Assembly (NCBI RefSeq): GCF_029892445.1
Contig: NZ_JARXVJ010000001.1
Span: 3,348,001-3,412,000 of the forward strand
Reading direction: 5' to 3'
Length of the DNA stretch: 64,000 nucleotides
DNA from: Chryseobacterium sp. H1D6B
GTDB lineage: Bacteria > Bacteroidota > Bacteroidia > Flavobacteriales > Weeksellaceae
The notes under the pieces are model-generated. The model searched no databases, was not told where the DNA came from, and saw only the letters and a program-made list of their open reading frames with translations. Shown here one piece after another: positions 52,624 to 61,474 of this stretch. Every line of letters begins with the position of its first letter. Within the stretch, counting starts at the first letter, position 1. A program made the position numbers and the translations under genes.

Positions 52624-54762
52624 ATGAAAATTGACATTCACGTTCATACAAAAAAAATAAAATCTGGCGATGCTGTAACACGTAAGATAGAAAAGGATAG
52701 ATTTGTCGAAATTATAAGAGATACCGATGTCAAGATTCTGACTATCACAAATCATAATCATTTTGATTTAAATCAGTATGAAGAATTTAGAGATGGGGTG
52801 TCTACAAACTGTCAAATTTGGCCTGGAGTTGAACTGGACATTTTAGAAAAAGGAAAGAGGGCTCATTTAATTGTAATTTGTAATCCTAAAAATTATATTC
52901 AGTTTGACAATAATGTCCAGGAAATTCTAGCAGATAAAAATCCTGATACATTTACAATTTCATTACACGAGGTCGTAGAAAAATTCGATTCTTTAGATTG
53001 CATCTATGTTGCACATTATTTTGTAAAAAAACCTAATCTTGGTGACGAAGAATTACAAATACTCACAAGTTTAGTATCAAATCCTAAAAGAATTTTAAAA
53101 GAGGCCACTAATGCAATTTCTGCTGGCATTTATATAAGCCACGGTCATAATTCTATTTATGGTTCAGATGTACATAACTGGGATGATTATGTAGAAATAT
53201 CAAAAACATTACCTGATTTAAGACTACCCGTGGAAAGTTTTGAGCAGTTCTGCTTGTTGTTAGAAAAAAATGAGGCTACAATAAATACAATTTTGGATAA
53301 AAAAGTTAAGGAGCGTATCGAAGTGGCACCATTTTCAGCTGCTGAATTGATACGATTAGATATCTATAATGATATAAATATTCTATTTGGTTCAAAAGGT
53401 ACAGGAAAAACGGAGATATTAGAATCTTTATCAAAATATTATAATGCAAAAGGTCATAAAACCTCTGTATATAAGTCTAATGATAGTCATTTAAACGAAG
53501 TTTTTGATATAAAAGGGAATTCTTTCAATTGTGAAGTTTCTGATTTTGGAATTGATAAATGTGAAGACAATATCAGTTTTTTAAAGGAGGTGACAGAAGA
53601 AGAGGTAACAAGCTTAAATAAATATCTTCTACATTTTTCTGTACAAGAAACCAATAAAATATCTCAAAAATTAAAAATCAAAAATATCAATCAAGAAGAT
53701 GAAACCCAAACTCAAAGGAGCTTAACTGAAATAACTGATATCCTTATTGAATTTAAATCATTTAGAGATTATGTGAGAGATAATGAAGAACTTAACAAAT
53801 ATGTTGAGCAAGCTTTGATCACGGAATTAATTGAATTACTTGAAAAGATACTGTCCCAATTAAAAGCAGAAACAGAAAATAAAATATTTGAAAATAAAAG
53901 TATAAACTTATTAAATGGAATCATATCTACTTTTCTCACGGAGATTTCCAAAAAAACGGGGCAGCCGCCAAAGCCTATCAAAACAGGTTTTGCGGATTAT
54001 TCTAGAAATAGGATTAAAATAGAAAGAGCGGCAAAAGAAATTCTTGAAAATATTAAACAAAAAATCGACCCATTAGAAGAATATGCAGGAAGCCTAGGCG
54101 AGAAAGGAGAACTGAGATGTAACACAAATTTAATGATTCAAAACGGATCTTTTACTGACAGTAATTTTTCTCCGGTAAAAAATGTTAAAAAGACTCCTCA
54201 AAAACAGTTTGTCAACGCAATAATCTCAATTTCCAAGCATATTCATTCGAGTGAGCTATTTTTAAAAGTCTCAGAGTTAAATGAAATTGAAAGTATTGAA
54301 ACAATAAACTCATTAAATGATCTATTACTTAAAAGTAGGCATTTTACGCTTAATGGGGCGGTATACAATCCGTCAAATGGCGAGTCTTCAATGATTCTTC
54401 TTCATAAAGAACTGGTTGAGGATAAGGATATTTATTTAATTGATGAACCAGAGAAAAGTTTGGGTAATGACTATATTAATAATGTAATTGTCCCATTATT
54501 AAAAGAAAAAGCATTACTTGGTAAAAAGGTTGTCATTGCTACGCACGATGCTAATATTGCAGTTAGAACTTTACCTTATAATTCTATATACAGATTACAC
54601 GATCAAGGGCAGTATTTTACATTAACAGGAAACCCATTTTCAAATTCACTAAAGTGCATTTATGGTTTAAAACCTGAGCTAAACTGGAAAGAAATAAGTA
54701 TGAAAACATTAGAAGGTGGTAAGGAAGCCTTCGGAGAAAGAGGAAAAATATATGGAAACTAA
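52624..54762 (+). CDS. PHP phosphoesterase fused to AAA/ABC-type ATPase, putative defence protein
   Basis: The 712-residue cytosolic protein begins with a PHP domain: H6-x-H8 (MKIDIHVHT), H44-x-H46 (TITNHNHFD), E70 (GVELDI), H131 (YVAHYF) and D182-x-H184 (YGSDVHNW) as metal ligands. An SMC/ABC-like ATPase follows, with Walker A FGSKGTGKTE (255-264), a long helical middle, Walker B DIYLIDEPEKSLGND and the H-loop VVIATHDANI. PHP-ATPase fusions are among reported antiphage proteins. It may hydrolyse a nucleotide or nucleic-acid end under ATPase control. It overlaps a small partner gene by 11 bp. Confidence 0.8.
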   Translation: MKIDIHVHTKKIKSGDAVTRKIEKDRFVEIIRDTDVKILTITNHNHFDLNQYEEFRDGVSTNCQIWPGVELDILEKGKRAHLIVICNPKNYIQFDNNVQEILADKNPDTFTISLHEVVEKFDSLDCIYVAHYFVKKPNLGDEELQILTSLVSNPKRILKEATNAISAGIYISHGHNSIYGSDVHNWDDYVEISKTLPDLRLPVESFEQFCLLLEKNEATINTILDKKVKERIEVAPFSAAELIRLDIYNDINILFGSKGTGKTEILESLSKYYNAKGHKTSVYKSNDSHLNEVFDIKGNSFNCEVSDFGIDKCEDNISFLKEVTEEEVTSLNKYLLHFSVQETNKISQKLKIKNINQEDETQTQRSLTEITDILIEFKSFRDYVRDNEELNKYVEQALITELIELLEKILSQLKAETENKIFENKSINLLNGIISTFLTEISKKTGQPPKPIKTGFADYSRNRIKIERAAKEILENIKQKIDPLEEYAGSLGEKGELRCNTNLMIQNGSFTDSNFSPVKNVKKTPQKQFVNAIISISKHIHSSELFLKVSELNEIESIETINSLNDLLLKSRHFTLNGAVYNPSNGESSMILLHKELVEDKDIYLIDEPEKSLGNDYINNVIVPLLKEKALLGKKVVIATHDANIAVRTLPYNSIYRLHDQGQYFTLTGNPFSNSLKCIYGLKPELNWKEISMKTLEGGKEAFGERGKIYGN

Positions 54763-55045
54763 AAAAGCAACAATTAAAAGAGAAGATGCCAATACATATT
54801 TGGTGCTAGAGGTTGGAGAAGCTCCATTTCAAATAATACTTACTGATGACAATCCGAACAATGTCAAAATGGTATTTAATAGTTTATTGAAAGAATTAAA
54901 AAAGGGGCTATTTGAATTTAATCTTGAAGATGAAAGTCAAGACCTTTATAATAATATTTGTACTGAATATCTTACTCAATTAAATTCAGAATTAAAAGCA
55001 ATTTATGATGAACTTATAGATTATGAATTAGTTGACTCAGAGTGA
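54752..55045 (+). CDS. Small acidic partner of the PHP-ATPase
   Basis: The 97-residue protein starts at ATG 54752 inside the end of the PHP-ATPase gene (11-bp overlap), so the two are translationally coupled. It has a beta-rich first half (ANTYLVLEVGEAPFQIILTD) and an acidic helical second half. The net charge is strongly negative. It has no known family. Size, charge and coupling fit an inhibitor, adaptor or antitoxin-like regulator of the ATPase, which is an inference. The frame to 54716 is overlapping and not needed. Confidence 0.6.
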   Translation: METKKATIKREDANTYLVLEVGEAPFQIILTDDNPNNVKMVFNSLLKELKKGLFEFNLEDESQDLYNNICTEYLTQLNSELKAIYDELIDYELVDSE

Positions 55046-55107
55046 TTAATATAACCAAAAGATTTGGTAGTTTTGATTAAATTAGTAACTCGTCAAAAAT
55101 ATAAACT

Positions 55108-55998
55108 ATGACAAACTTTGAAAACTCAGAACAGCAAATAGTGACCGTTAAAGCAAGAGCCGATAAGGCAATCAATTCTCTCAAAGGCATTTTATTAGGA
55201 ATTATTTCCGATGATAAAATAGACTCTTATGAGATGAAGGAATTGCAGTTATGGGCAAGAGAGCACCACTACTTAGTGAACAGAAATCCTTTTCAGGAAT
55301 TTATGTCGCTAATTGATAGCACAGTGTCAAACGGTATTCCGCCAAAGGAAGCTATTGAAGACCTTTATTGGCTTTGCCAAAAATATGAACACGACAGTAT
55401 CTACTATAATGGGATTACTTCTGATTTGCAACAGCTCCAAGGGATTTTTCACGGAATCTTATCTGATGGAGAACTCAATGATACAGAAATTTTTAAACTT
55501 CACGAATGGCTTTCAGAAAATGAACATCTGAATTCCTATTATCCGTATGATGAAATACGAAGTCTTGTCCTTTCCGTTGTTTCTGATAAGAAAATTGATG
55601 AAGACGAGAGATTAATACTGATGGCATTTATTAAGCAATTCGTTGAACTTAGTAATAATGATGTAAAAGCATCAATTGATAAAGCAACGTCAGATATAAA
55701 TATTTCTGGAATATGCGCAGTTGACCCTGAGATTATTTTTGAAAATAAAACATTCTGTGTCACAGGGATTCTCAGCAGAGGTACCAGAACTGAACTTCAG
55801 CATGCCATTAAAGATAAAGGTGGCATCGCTGTAAATTCTATTTCAAAAAAAACAGATTATCTGATTATTGGTGATACCAGCAATGCTTGTTGGAGCTATG
55901 CCTGCTATGGTAGAAAAGTAGAAAAAGCATTGGACTTGAGAAAGTCAGGACATACCATTATTTTGGTTCACGAATTTGATGTGTTTGATGCCATATAA
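55108..55998 (+). CDS. TerB-like tandem domains plus C-terminal BRCT
   Basis: The 296-residue protein has two TerB-like helical repeats. The first is GILLGIISDDKIDSYEMKEL (about 27-46); the second region has GIFHGILSDGELNDTEIFKL (112-131) and VVSDKKIDEDERLILMAFIK. A C-terminal BRCT domain (about 205-296) follows, with FENKTFCVTGILSRGTRTEL, DKGGIAVNSISKKTDYLIIG and TIILVHEFDVF. BRCT binds DNA ends or phosphopeptides. The gene is followed after 12 bp by the TerB-C membrane protein and is probably the first gene of the BrxD/helicase operon. Confidence 0.8.
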   Translation: MTNFENSEQQIVTVKARADKAINSLKGILLGIISDDKIDSYEMKELQLWAREHHYLVNRNPFQEFMSLIDSTVSNGIPPKEAIEDLYWLCQKYEHDSIYYNGITSDLQQLQGIFHGILSDGELNDTEIFKLHEWLSENEHLNSYYPYDEIRSLVLSVVSDKKIDEDERLILMAFIKQFVELSNNDVKASIDKATSDINISGICAVDPEIIFENKTFCVTGILSRGTRTELQHAIKDKGGIAVNSISKKTDYLIIGDTSNACWSYACYGRKVEKALDLRKSGHTIILVHEFDVFDAI

Positions 55999-56010
55999 AC
56001 ATAGGAGAAT

Positions 56011-58008
56011 ATGACTTTTTTTATCATCCTGGTAATTTTATTTTTTATCATTGCCATAAGCAAAAACCAAAAGAAAACACCTAAAAATAAAGTGACTTTT
56101 AAGAATACAGGTTCTAATCCCATAAAAGTACAGCCTCAAAAAGCTTATAGTGAAAAAAGAAACGATATCACCACATCCCAACCTAAAAATCAGATAAATT
56201 CTGTGGAATCTAAAATGAAGGATGATTCAATTATTGATGTCTCTGATTTGATGAGCACTTTGATAAGTAATATAAAGATTACATCAGAGTATCCATCTTC
56301 GTCTTCGTCATCATCTTATTCTACTGTTCCTTATTGGCCACATCAATACGTCTATTCTTATGATGAAATTAACTATGCAACACAAGAGCAGCAGAATTTT
56401 TATGACAAATTCAGAACAGAATTTTTCAAAGGGAATGTTTTGTCTCTCAATGGAAATACAAACTATGCTTTTATTCTACTTTTTGATTTATTAAACGATT
56501 TTGAAGTTCATAAGGATTATAAAAAAATCGAATATCAATTGGAAATGTTAGGAAATACTTTTCCGCGAACAAAATCATATGGTGTGTCATTTCTGCTAAA
56601 GAAGCTTGAAGAATATAATATGGATGAAGAAGCAGAACATTTCAGAGAAAAAAATCAGCAATATGATTATGATTACTGGAAGCTTGGCAAAAAATATAAA
56701 AAAAAGCTTAATCTTTCAACTGAGCAAGAAGAAATCCTAAACAGAATTTGGCTTCAAACTAATGTTTTTAATAGTGCTGAATTCTGTAAAACTGAAATCC
56801 TGAAACAGTTTTTGAGAGCTGTGGAATTTCTTCAGAGTAATTATATTTCCAATGATAATTCATTTGGTAATCTGATGGATGAATTGTCTGATTTGATTGT
56901 GAGAAAATATTATAGGTACAGAAAAGGCAGTCAGAATTATAAATATACTTTCGATTCGGTAAAGGGTGAAATTTATGGACACATTCTGAAATTAAGCGAA
57001 AACAATGTCAGAGAGGTCTACTTAAATAAGAGGAAACTGACAGCAGAGTTTAATTATAGTTCAACTGAAATTTTTACACCTTACTATGAAAAAGTGATTT
57101 CAAAATTAGATGTGTTCTTAATTGATGACCAGAAGAATATTCTTTCTCCTGATACTGAAACCGAAAAGTTACTGAACGAAAGCAATACCACCCGTTGGAA
57201 ATCTAAATTTGAAACAATAACACAAACTTATACGAATATAGCCGACTTTGAAAATCAAATTATCAAACTAGCCGAGGAAAACATAAAAAATCCTTCGGTA
57301 GAAAATATTTTTTATGAGGCATCCAAGTTTATGGCGAAACTGGACAAACCAAGTTCTCTTAAGCTTTATGTTTATTACATAGATTCCGATTTGAAATCAT
57401 CAAAGTTTGACAATAAACAGATGAATAAAACCATTCAGAAAAGTCTTTTTAAAACCGATGAACAATTAAAAGATTTTGAAGAAATCCTGAATAATTTTAT
57501 TAAAGACAGGCAACTTGAAAATGCACTGAAGAGAATAGCTTCTGTATATGAGCCAAAACGAAAAAAAATTATCATCGACAGAAATTCAATACAAGAAGTT
57601 CAGAAACAGCATTCCGGAACGGTCAATCTTCTAAATGAATATCTTCAGGACGAATTGGAGGATGAAATAAAAACATCTGATTCAATAGAAGAAAATGAAA
57701 CAGGAGAAGTACAAATTTATATAACCAGCAATGGTAATACAGAATCCGCTATATCAAGATTTAATTCAGATTTACGCCTTTCAGAACTTCAGAAAGAAGT
57801 ATTAGAAATTTTTGAAAAAAACAGCTTCAGTATTTCTCAAAACGAATTGGAAGAAGTGTTGAAAAGCAAAAACCAGATGATGAGCTCGGTGATTGATTCA
57901 ATTAATGAATCCTGCTATGAAACACTGGATGATGTATTGATTGAAGAAGAAGATGACCAATTTACCATATCCCCAGATTATTACAAAAAACTATTAAACA
58001 ATGATTGA
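56011..58008 (+). CDS. TerB-C-type protein with N-terminal membrane anchor
   Basis: The 665-residue protein begins with one strong membrane helix (MTFFIILVILFFIIAISK). A low-complexity linker with a serine run (PSSSSSSSYS) follows, and then a large helical body. The last 70 residues (RLSELQKEVLEIFEKNSFSI and DVLIEEEDDQFTISPDYYKK) match the TerB-C pattern of Ter-linked DNA-processing operons. It may tether the operon's ATPase/helicase to the membrane, an inference from the anchor. It overlaps the BrxD-like gene by 8 bp. The central part is unassigned. Confidence 0.7.
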   Translation: MTFFIILVILFFIIAISKNQKKTPKNKVTFKNTGSNPIKVQPQKAYSEKRNDITTSQPKNQINSVESKMKDDSIIDVSDLMSTLISNIKITSEYPSSSSSSSYSTVPYWPHQYVYSYDEINYATQEQQNFYDKFRTEFFKGNVLSLNGNTNYAFILLFDLLNDFEVHKDYKKIEYQLEMLGNTFPRTKSYGVSFLLKKLEEYNMDEEAEHFREKNQQYDYDYWKLGKKYKKKLNLSTEQEEILNRIWLQTNVFNSAEFCKTEILKQFLRAVEFLQSNYISNDNSFGNLMDELSDLIVRKYYRYRKGSQNYKYTFDSVKGEIYGHILKLSENNVREVYLNKRKLTAEFNYSSTEIFTPYYEKVISKLDVFLIDDQKNILSPDTETEKLLNESNTTRWKSKFETITQTYTNIADFENQIIKLAEENIKNPSVENIFYEASKFMAKLDKPSSLKLYVYYIDSDLKSSKFDNKQMNKTIQKSLFKTDEQLKDFEEILNNFIKDRQLENALKRIASVYEPKRKKIIIDRNSIQEVQKQHSGTVNLLNEYLQDELEDEIKTSDSIEENETGEVQIYITSNGNTESAISRFNSDLRLSELQKEVLEIFEKNSFSISQNELEEVLKSKNQMMSSVIDSINESCYETLDDVLIEEEDDQFTISPDYYKKLLNND

Positions 58009-59317
58009 TAATATTAAACCTAAAGAAGCTACCTCTATTATTAACTCTCTTGTAGGAGGTGTTGTTCCGAAAATTGGAGTACAGCATATTACTGTAGGGA
58101 GAACAGAAGAGATAGAAGCCTTTATTACCGCACTGAATGATGTAAAGAACGGACACAGTATTGCAAAATTCTGGATCGGAGACTTCGGAAGCGGTAAATC
58201 ATTTATGCTTCATTTGCTTAATACCGTAGCACTAAAACAAAAATTTGTAGTTGCAAATGCAGACTTTACTCCGGATAACCGACTGTATGCAAATGATGGA
58301 AAAAGTGTTTTATTATATTCGGCAATTATGGATAATATTGCCATCCAAACCAAACCGGAAGGAGGTGCTTTGCAGACATTATTGGAAAAGTGGATAGAGC
58401 AGGTTATTTCAAAAACTGCGCAGGAAAACAATCTTACATTGGTTGATATCCGTAATGAAGAATATCTTGGACTCATTCAAAACACCATAATGAAAACCAT
58501 CAACGAAATCACAGAAGTGGGTGGTTTTGACTTTGGTTCAGTCATTGTGAAATATTACGAAGGCTATATTAAAAATGATGAACTTTTAAGAAGAAATGCA
58601 TTAAAATGGCTGAAAGGAGAATATAAAACAAAGACCGAAGCAAGGCAGGATTTGGGTGTAAGGGAGATTATCAATGACCAGAATTTTTACGATATGCTCA
58701 AAAATTTCTGCAAGCTGTTTGTAAGTATGGGATATAGCGGATTTATGATAAATCTTGATGAAGCTATCAACCTTTACAAAATTTCTACCTCAGTAATGCG
58801 TGAGAAAAACTATGAGAAAATTCTTACCATTTACAATGACTGTTTTCAGGGAAAGGTGTCTAATCTATTCATCAATTTTGCCGGTACAAGAGAATTTCTT
58901 GAAAACGAAAGAAGAGGTTTGTTTAGTTATCAGGCTTTAAAATCCAGGTTGCAGACCAACAAATTTGAAACTTTGGAAATGCGTGACTTTGCACAGCCTG
59001 TCATCAAACTTACGCCTTTGGACCATAACGAAATATTTGTTCTTTTGAAAAAATTGAAATTAATCTTTGATTTCAATTATAAAACTGAAATCAATATTTC
59101 TGATGAAGAGATTTCTGCTTTTATGGAAGAAATGTTTAATAAGCCAGGTGCATTAGAATTTCTTACACCCAGAGAAGTCATTCGTGATTTTCTGAATATT
59201 CTAAATATCATTCGTCAAAATCCGGATGTTGACAAAAAGCATTTGTTTGGAGATATTGAAATTGAAGACGAGCGACCAAATGACTTGAATGTTCTGGATA
59301 GTATTGAAGAACTATGA
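58001..59317 (+). CDS. brxD: BrxD-like ATP-binding protein (DUF2791)
   Basis: The 438-residue P-loop protein has VGRTEEIEAFITALNDVKNG near the start, Walker A GDFGSGKSF (60-68), Walker B MINLDEAIN near residue 250 and an arginine/sensor region (LFINFAGTREFLENERRGLF). This is the BrxD/DUF2791 family found in type 2/3 BREX systems and related operons. No PglX/BrxX methyltransferase, PglZ or BrxC is seen here, so it is not a canonical BREX locus. It overlaps the gene before by 8 bp and the helicase after by 4 bp. Confidence 0.88.
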   Translation: MIDNIKPKEATSIINSLVGGVVPKIGVQHITVGRTEEIEAFITALNDVKNGHSIAKFWIGDFGSGKSFMLHLLNTVALKQKFVVANADFTPDNRLYANDGKSVLLYSAIMDNIAIQTKPEGGALQTLLEKWIEQVISKTAQENNLTLVDIRNEEYLGLIQNTIMKTINEITEVGGFDFGSVIVKYYEGYIKNDELLRRNALKWLKGEYKTKTEARQDLGVREIINDQNFYDMLKNFCKLFVSMGYSGFMINLDEAINLYKISTSVMREKNYEKILTIYNDCFQGKVSNLFINFAGTREFLENERRGLFSYQALKSRLQTNKFETLEMRDFAQPVIKLTPLDHNEIFVLLKKLKLIFDFNYKTEINISDEEISAFMEEMFNKPGALEFLTPREVIRDFLNILNIIRQNPDVDKKHLFGDIEIEDERPNDLNVLDSIEEL

Positions 59318-61449
59318 CGGCGTTCAATCTGCTTTCTGAACCCATAAGGAAATATATCAGAGACAAAGGCTGGGAAAGTTTGCGACCGATTCAGGAAGCA
59401 GCCATCCAAAGAATATTATCAACTGAGAATAATTATGTATTAATATCCAGAACAGCTTCCGGAAAAACGGAAGCTGCCTTTCTACCCATTTTATCAAGAA
59501 CAGATTTTAAAGGAGAGGGTGTGAAAGTGCTTTACATTTCTCCATTGATTGCTTTGATTAATGACCAGTTCCGTCGTGTTGAAGAATTGTGTGAATATTT
59601 GGACATCAGTGTAACCAAATGGCACGGTGAGGCGAGCAAAAGTCAGAAAGATAAACTTCTGAAAAATCCGAGCGGAATCGTTCTAATTACACCGGAATCT
59701 TTAGAAGCAATGTTTGTGAATAAACCTTATAACGTAAAGCATTTGTTTGCGTCATTAGAATATGTCGTAATTGATGAGATTCACTCTTTTTTAGGTTCTG
59801 ACAGAGGCGTTCAATTGCAATCTATTTTATCACGTTTACAAAAAATAAATAAATCCAGATTCAAAACGATAGCACTTTCTGCAACCGTCAGCGATTCTAA
59901 TCAATATTTAGAACTGAAAAGTTTTCTGGGAGACGTTGAGAACACAAAAATCATACGGGATACAACCCCCAAACCTATAAATGCCGTCTTCAGATATTTT
60001 GAAGGCAGCGGTGCCGAACTGCCTCTTGAATTATTAAAAGATTTATACGTCCAGACAAGAAATAGCAAATCATTGGTTTTCCCTAATGCAAGAGGAAGAG
60101 TTGAGGAAGTTGCCGTAAAATTGAGAAAGATTTCTGATAAAGTCGGAGGACATCAGAATTACTTTTCCCATCATTCTTCTGTAGATAAGGAAGTGCGGGA
60201 ATATGTGGAATTCTTTGCAAAGAATAACACATATGAAAATTTCAGTATTGCCTGTACTTCAACACTGGAATTAGGAATTGATATTGGAAGTGTGGACCAG
60301 GTTGTTCAGATTGATGCAACAAACAGTATTGCTTCCCTAATCCAGAGAGTCGGAAGAAGCGGACGAAGAGATGACAAAGCAAGTAATTTGTTTTTATATG
60401 CAACAAATCGCTGGACACTATTACAATCAGTTGCCTGTTGGCTTTTATATGATGAGAAGTATATTGAGCCGGTTTCTTTGAATGAAAAGTCTTATGATAT
60501 TTTACTTCACCAGATACTTTCCATCGTAAAAGGCAGTTCTGGAATGTCAAAAGAAAATTTGCTCAGTGAATTACATCATAACTGTGCTTTCAAAAATATA
60601 TCAAAAAATGAAGTCGAAGAAATCATTGCATTCTTGGTTGAAAAAGACCTTCTTGAACAACTTGGTTCCGAATTGATTTTAGGAATTGAAGGAGAGAAAA
60701 TTGTTAACAACAGAGAGTTTTACAGTGTTTTTCAAACCGAAAATTTATTCAAAGTATCTCATAAAGGAAATAAGGTAGGAGAAATTCCACTAACACTACA
60801 GATTAGAGAAGATGAAAATATTTACCTATCTGCAAGAATCTGGAAAATCATAGCAATTGACTTAAAATCAAAGAAAATTGAAGTAGCCCCTGCAAAAGAC
60901 GGTAAGAAACCAATCTTTGAGGGCAACGGAGCCAGTATTGCAGACAAAATCAGAGAAAAAATGCTGGAAATACTGGTTTCTAAAAAAGAATATGATTTTC
61001 TTGATGAACCAAGTCAGAACGTTATATTGGAAATGCAGAAAGAATTTTCAGTCTTTGATTTTTCAGATATTGTCAAAGAACGACCATTACTTTCAACCAA
61101 TAGAAATCTTATATTTTACTCTTTTACAGGCTCAAAAATAAACAGAACGCTAAAACTTATTTTTGATACTTTAAGAATTGAGAATGTTTTCTCTGACTTG
61201 GATTCTTCTTTTGAAATAAAGACTTCCCAAGAAGAATTTATATTAAAATTAAAAAGCATAGAAGCATCCAATATTAATTTCGATTTCATTTTAGAAAATC
61301 TTCTGGAGAATACTCCTGAGATTTTGGATTTTTCGAAATACGGTAAATTTTTACCACTAAAATTTCAAATTGAAACATTGAAGAATTCTTACTACGATTT
61401 TTATAAATGTAAAGAGTTTTTAAAGCATTTAGAAGTAATAACCAATTGA
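59314..61449 (+). CDS. Lhr-like superfamily 2 helicase (BrxHII-like)
   Basis: The 711-residue protein has Q-motif LRPIQEAAIQ (23-32), Walker A TASGKTEAAF (47-56), DEIH box (VVIDEIHSFLGSDRG), motif III LSATVSD, motif IV/V SIACTSTLELGIDIGSVDQV and motif VI QRVGRSGRRDD. It is therefore an ATP-dependent nucleic-acid helicase of the Lhr type. The C-terminal 300 residues are helical and shorter than in long Lhr proteins, as in BREX-type helicases. It probably acts with the BrxD-like ATPase encoded 4 bp upstream. The substrate (phage DNA or RNA) is unknown. Confidence 0.88.
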   Translation: MTAFNLLSEPIRKYIRDKGWESLRPIQEAAIQRILSTENNYVLISRTASGKTEAAFLPILSRTDFKGEGVKVLYISPLIALINDQFRRVEELCEYLDISVTKWHGEASKSQKDKLLKNPSGIVLITPESLEAMFVNKPYNVKHLFASLEYVVIDEIHSFLGSDRGVQLQSILSRLQKINKSRFKTIALSATVSDSNQYLELKSFLGDVENTKIIRDTTPKPINAVFRYFEGSGAELPLELLKDLYVQTRNSKSLVFPNARGRVEEVAVKLRKISDKVGGHQNYFSHHSSVDKEVREYVEFFAKNNTYENFSIACTSTLELGIDIGSVDQVVQIDATNSIASLIQRVGRSGRRDDKASNLFLYATNRWTLLQSVACWLLYDEKYIEPVSLNEKSYDILLHQILSIVKGSSGMSKENLLSELHHNCAFKNISKNEVEEIIAFLVEKDLLEQLGSELILGIEGEKIVNNREFYSVFQTENLFKVSHKGNKVGEIPLTLQIREDENIYLSARIWKIIAIDLKSKKIEVAPAKDGKKPIFEGNGASIADKIREKMLEILVSKKEYDFLDEPSQNVILEMQKEFSVFDFSDIVKERPLLSTNRNLIFYSFTGSKINRTLKLIFDTLRIENVFSDLDSSFEIKTSQEEFILKLKSIEASNINFDFILENLLENTPEILDFSKYGKFLPLKFQIETLKNSYYDFYKCKEFLKHLEVITN

Positions 61450-61474
61450 AAATTAAATTATAAAAACTAAAACA

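Noticed and set aside
58001..61449. Canonical BREX system
   Set aside because: Only BrxD-like and helicase genes are present; PglX/BrxX, PglZ, BrxC, BrxA and BrxB are not seen.
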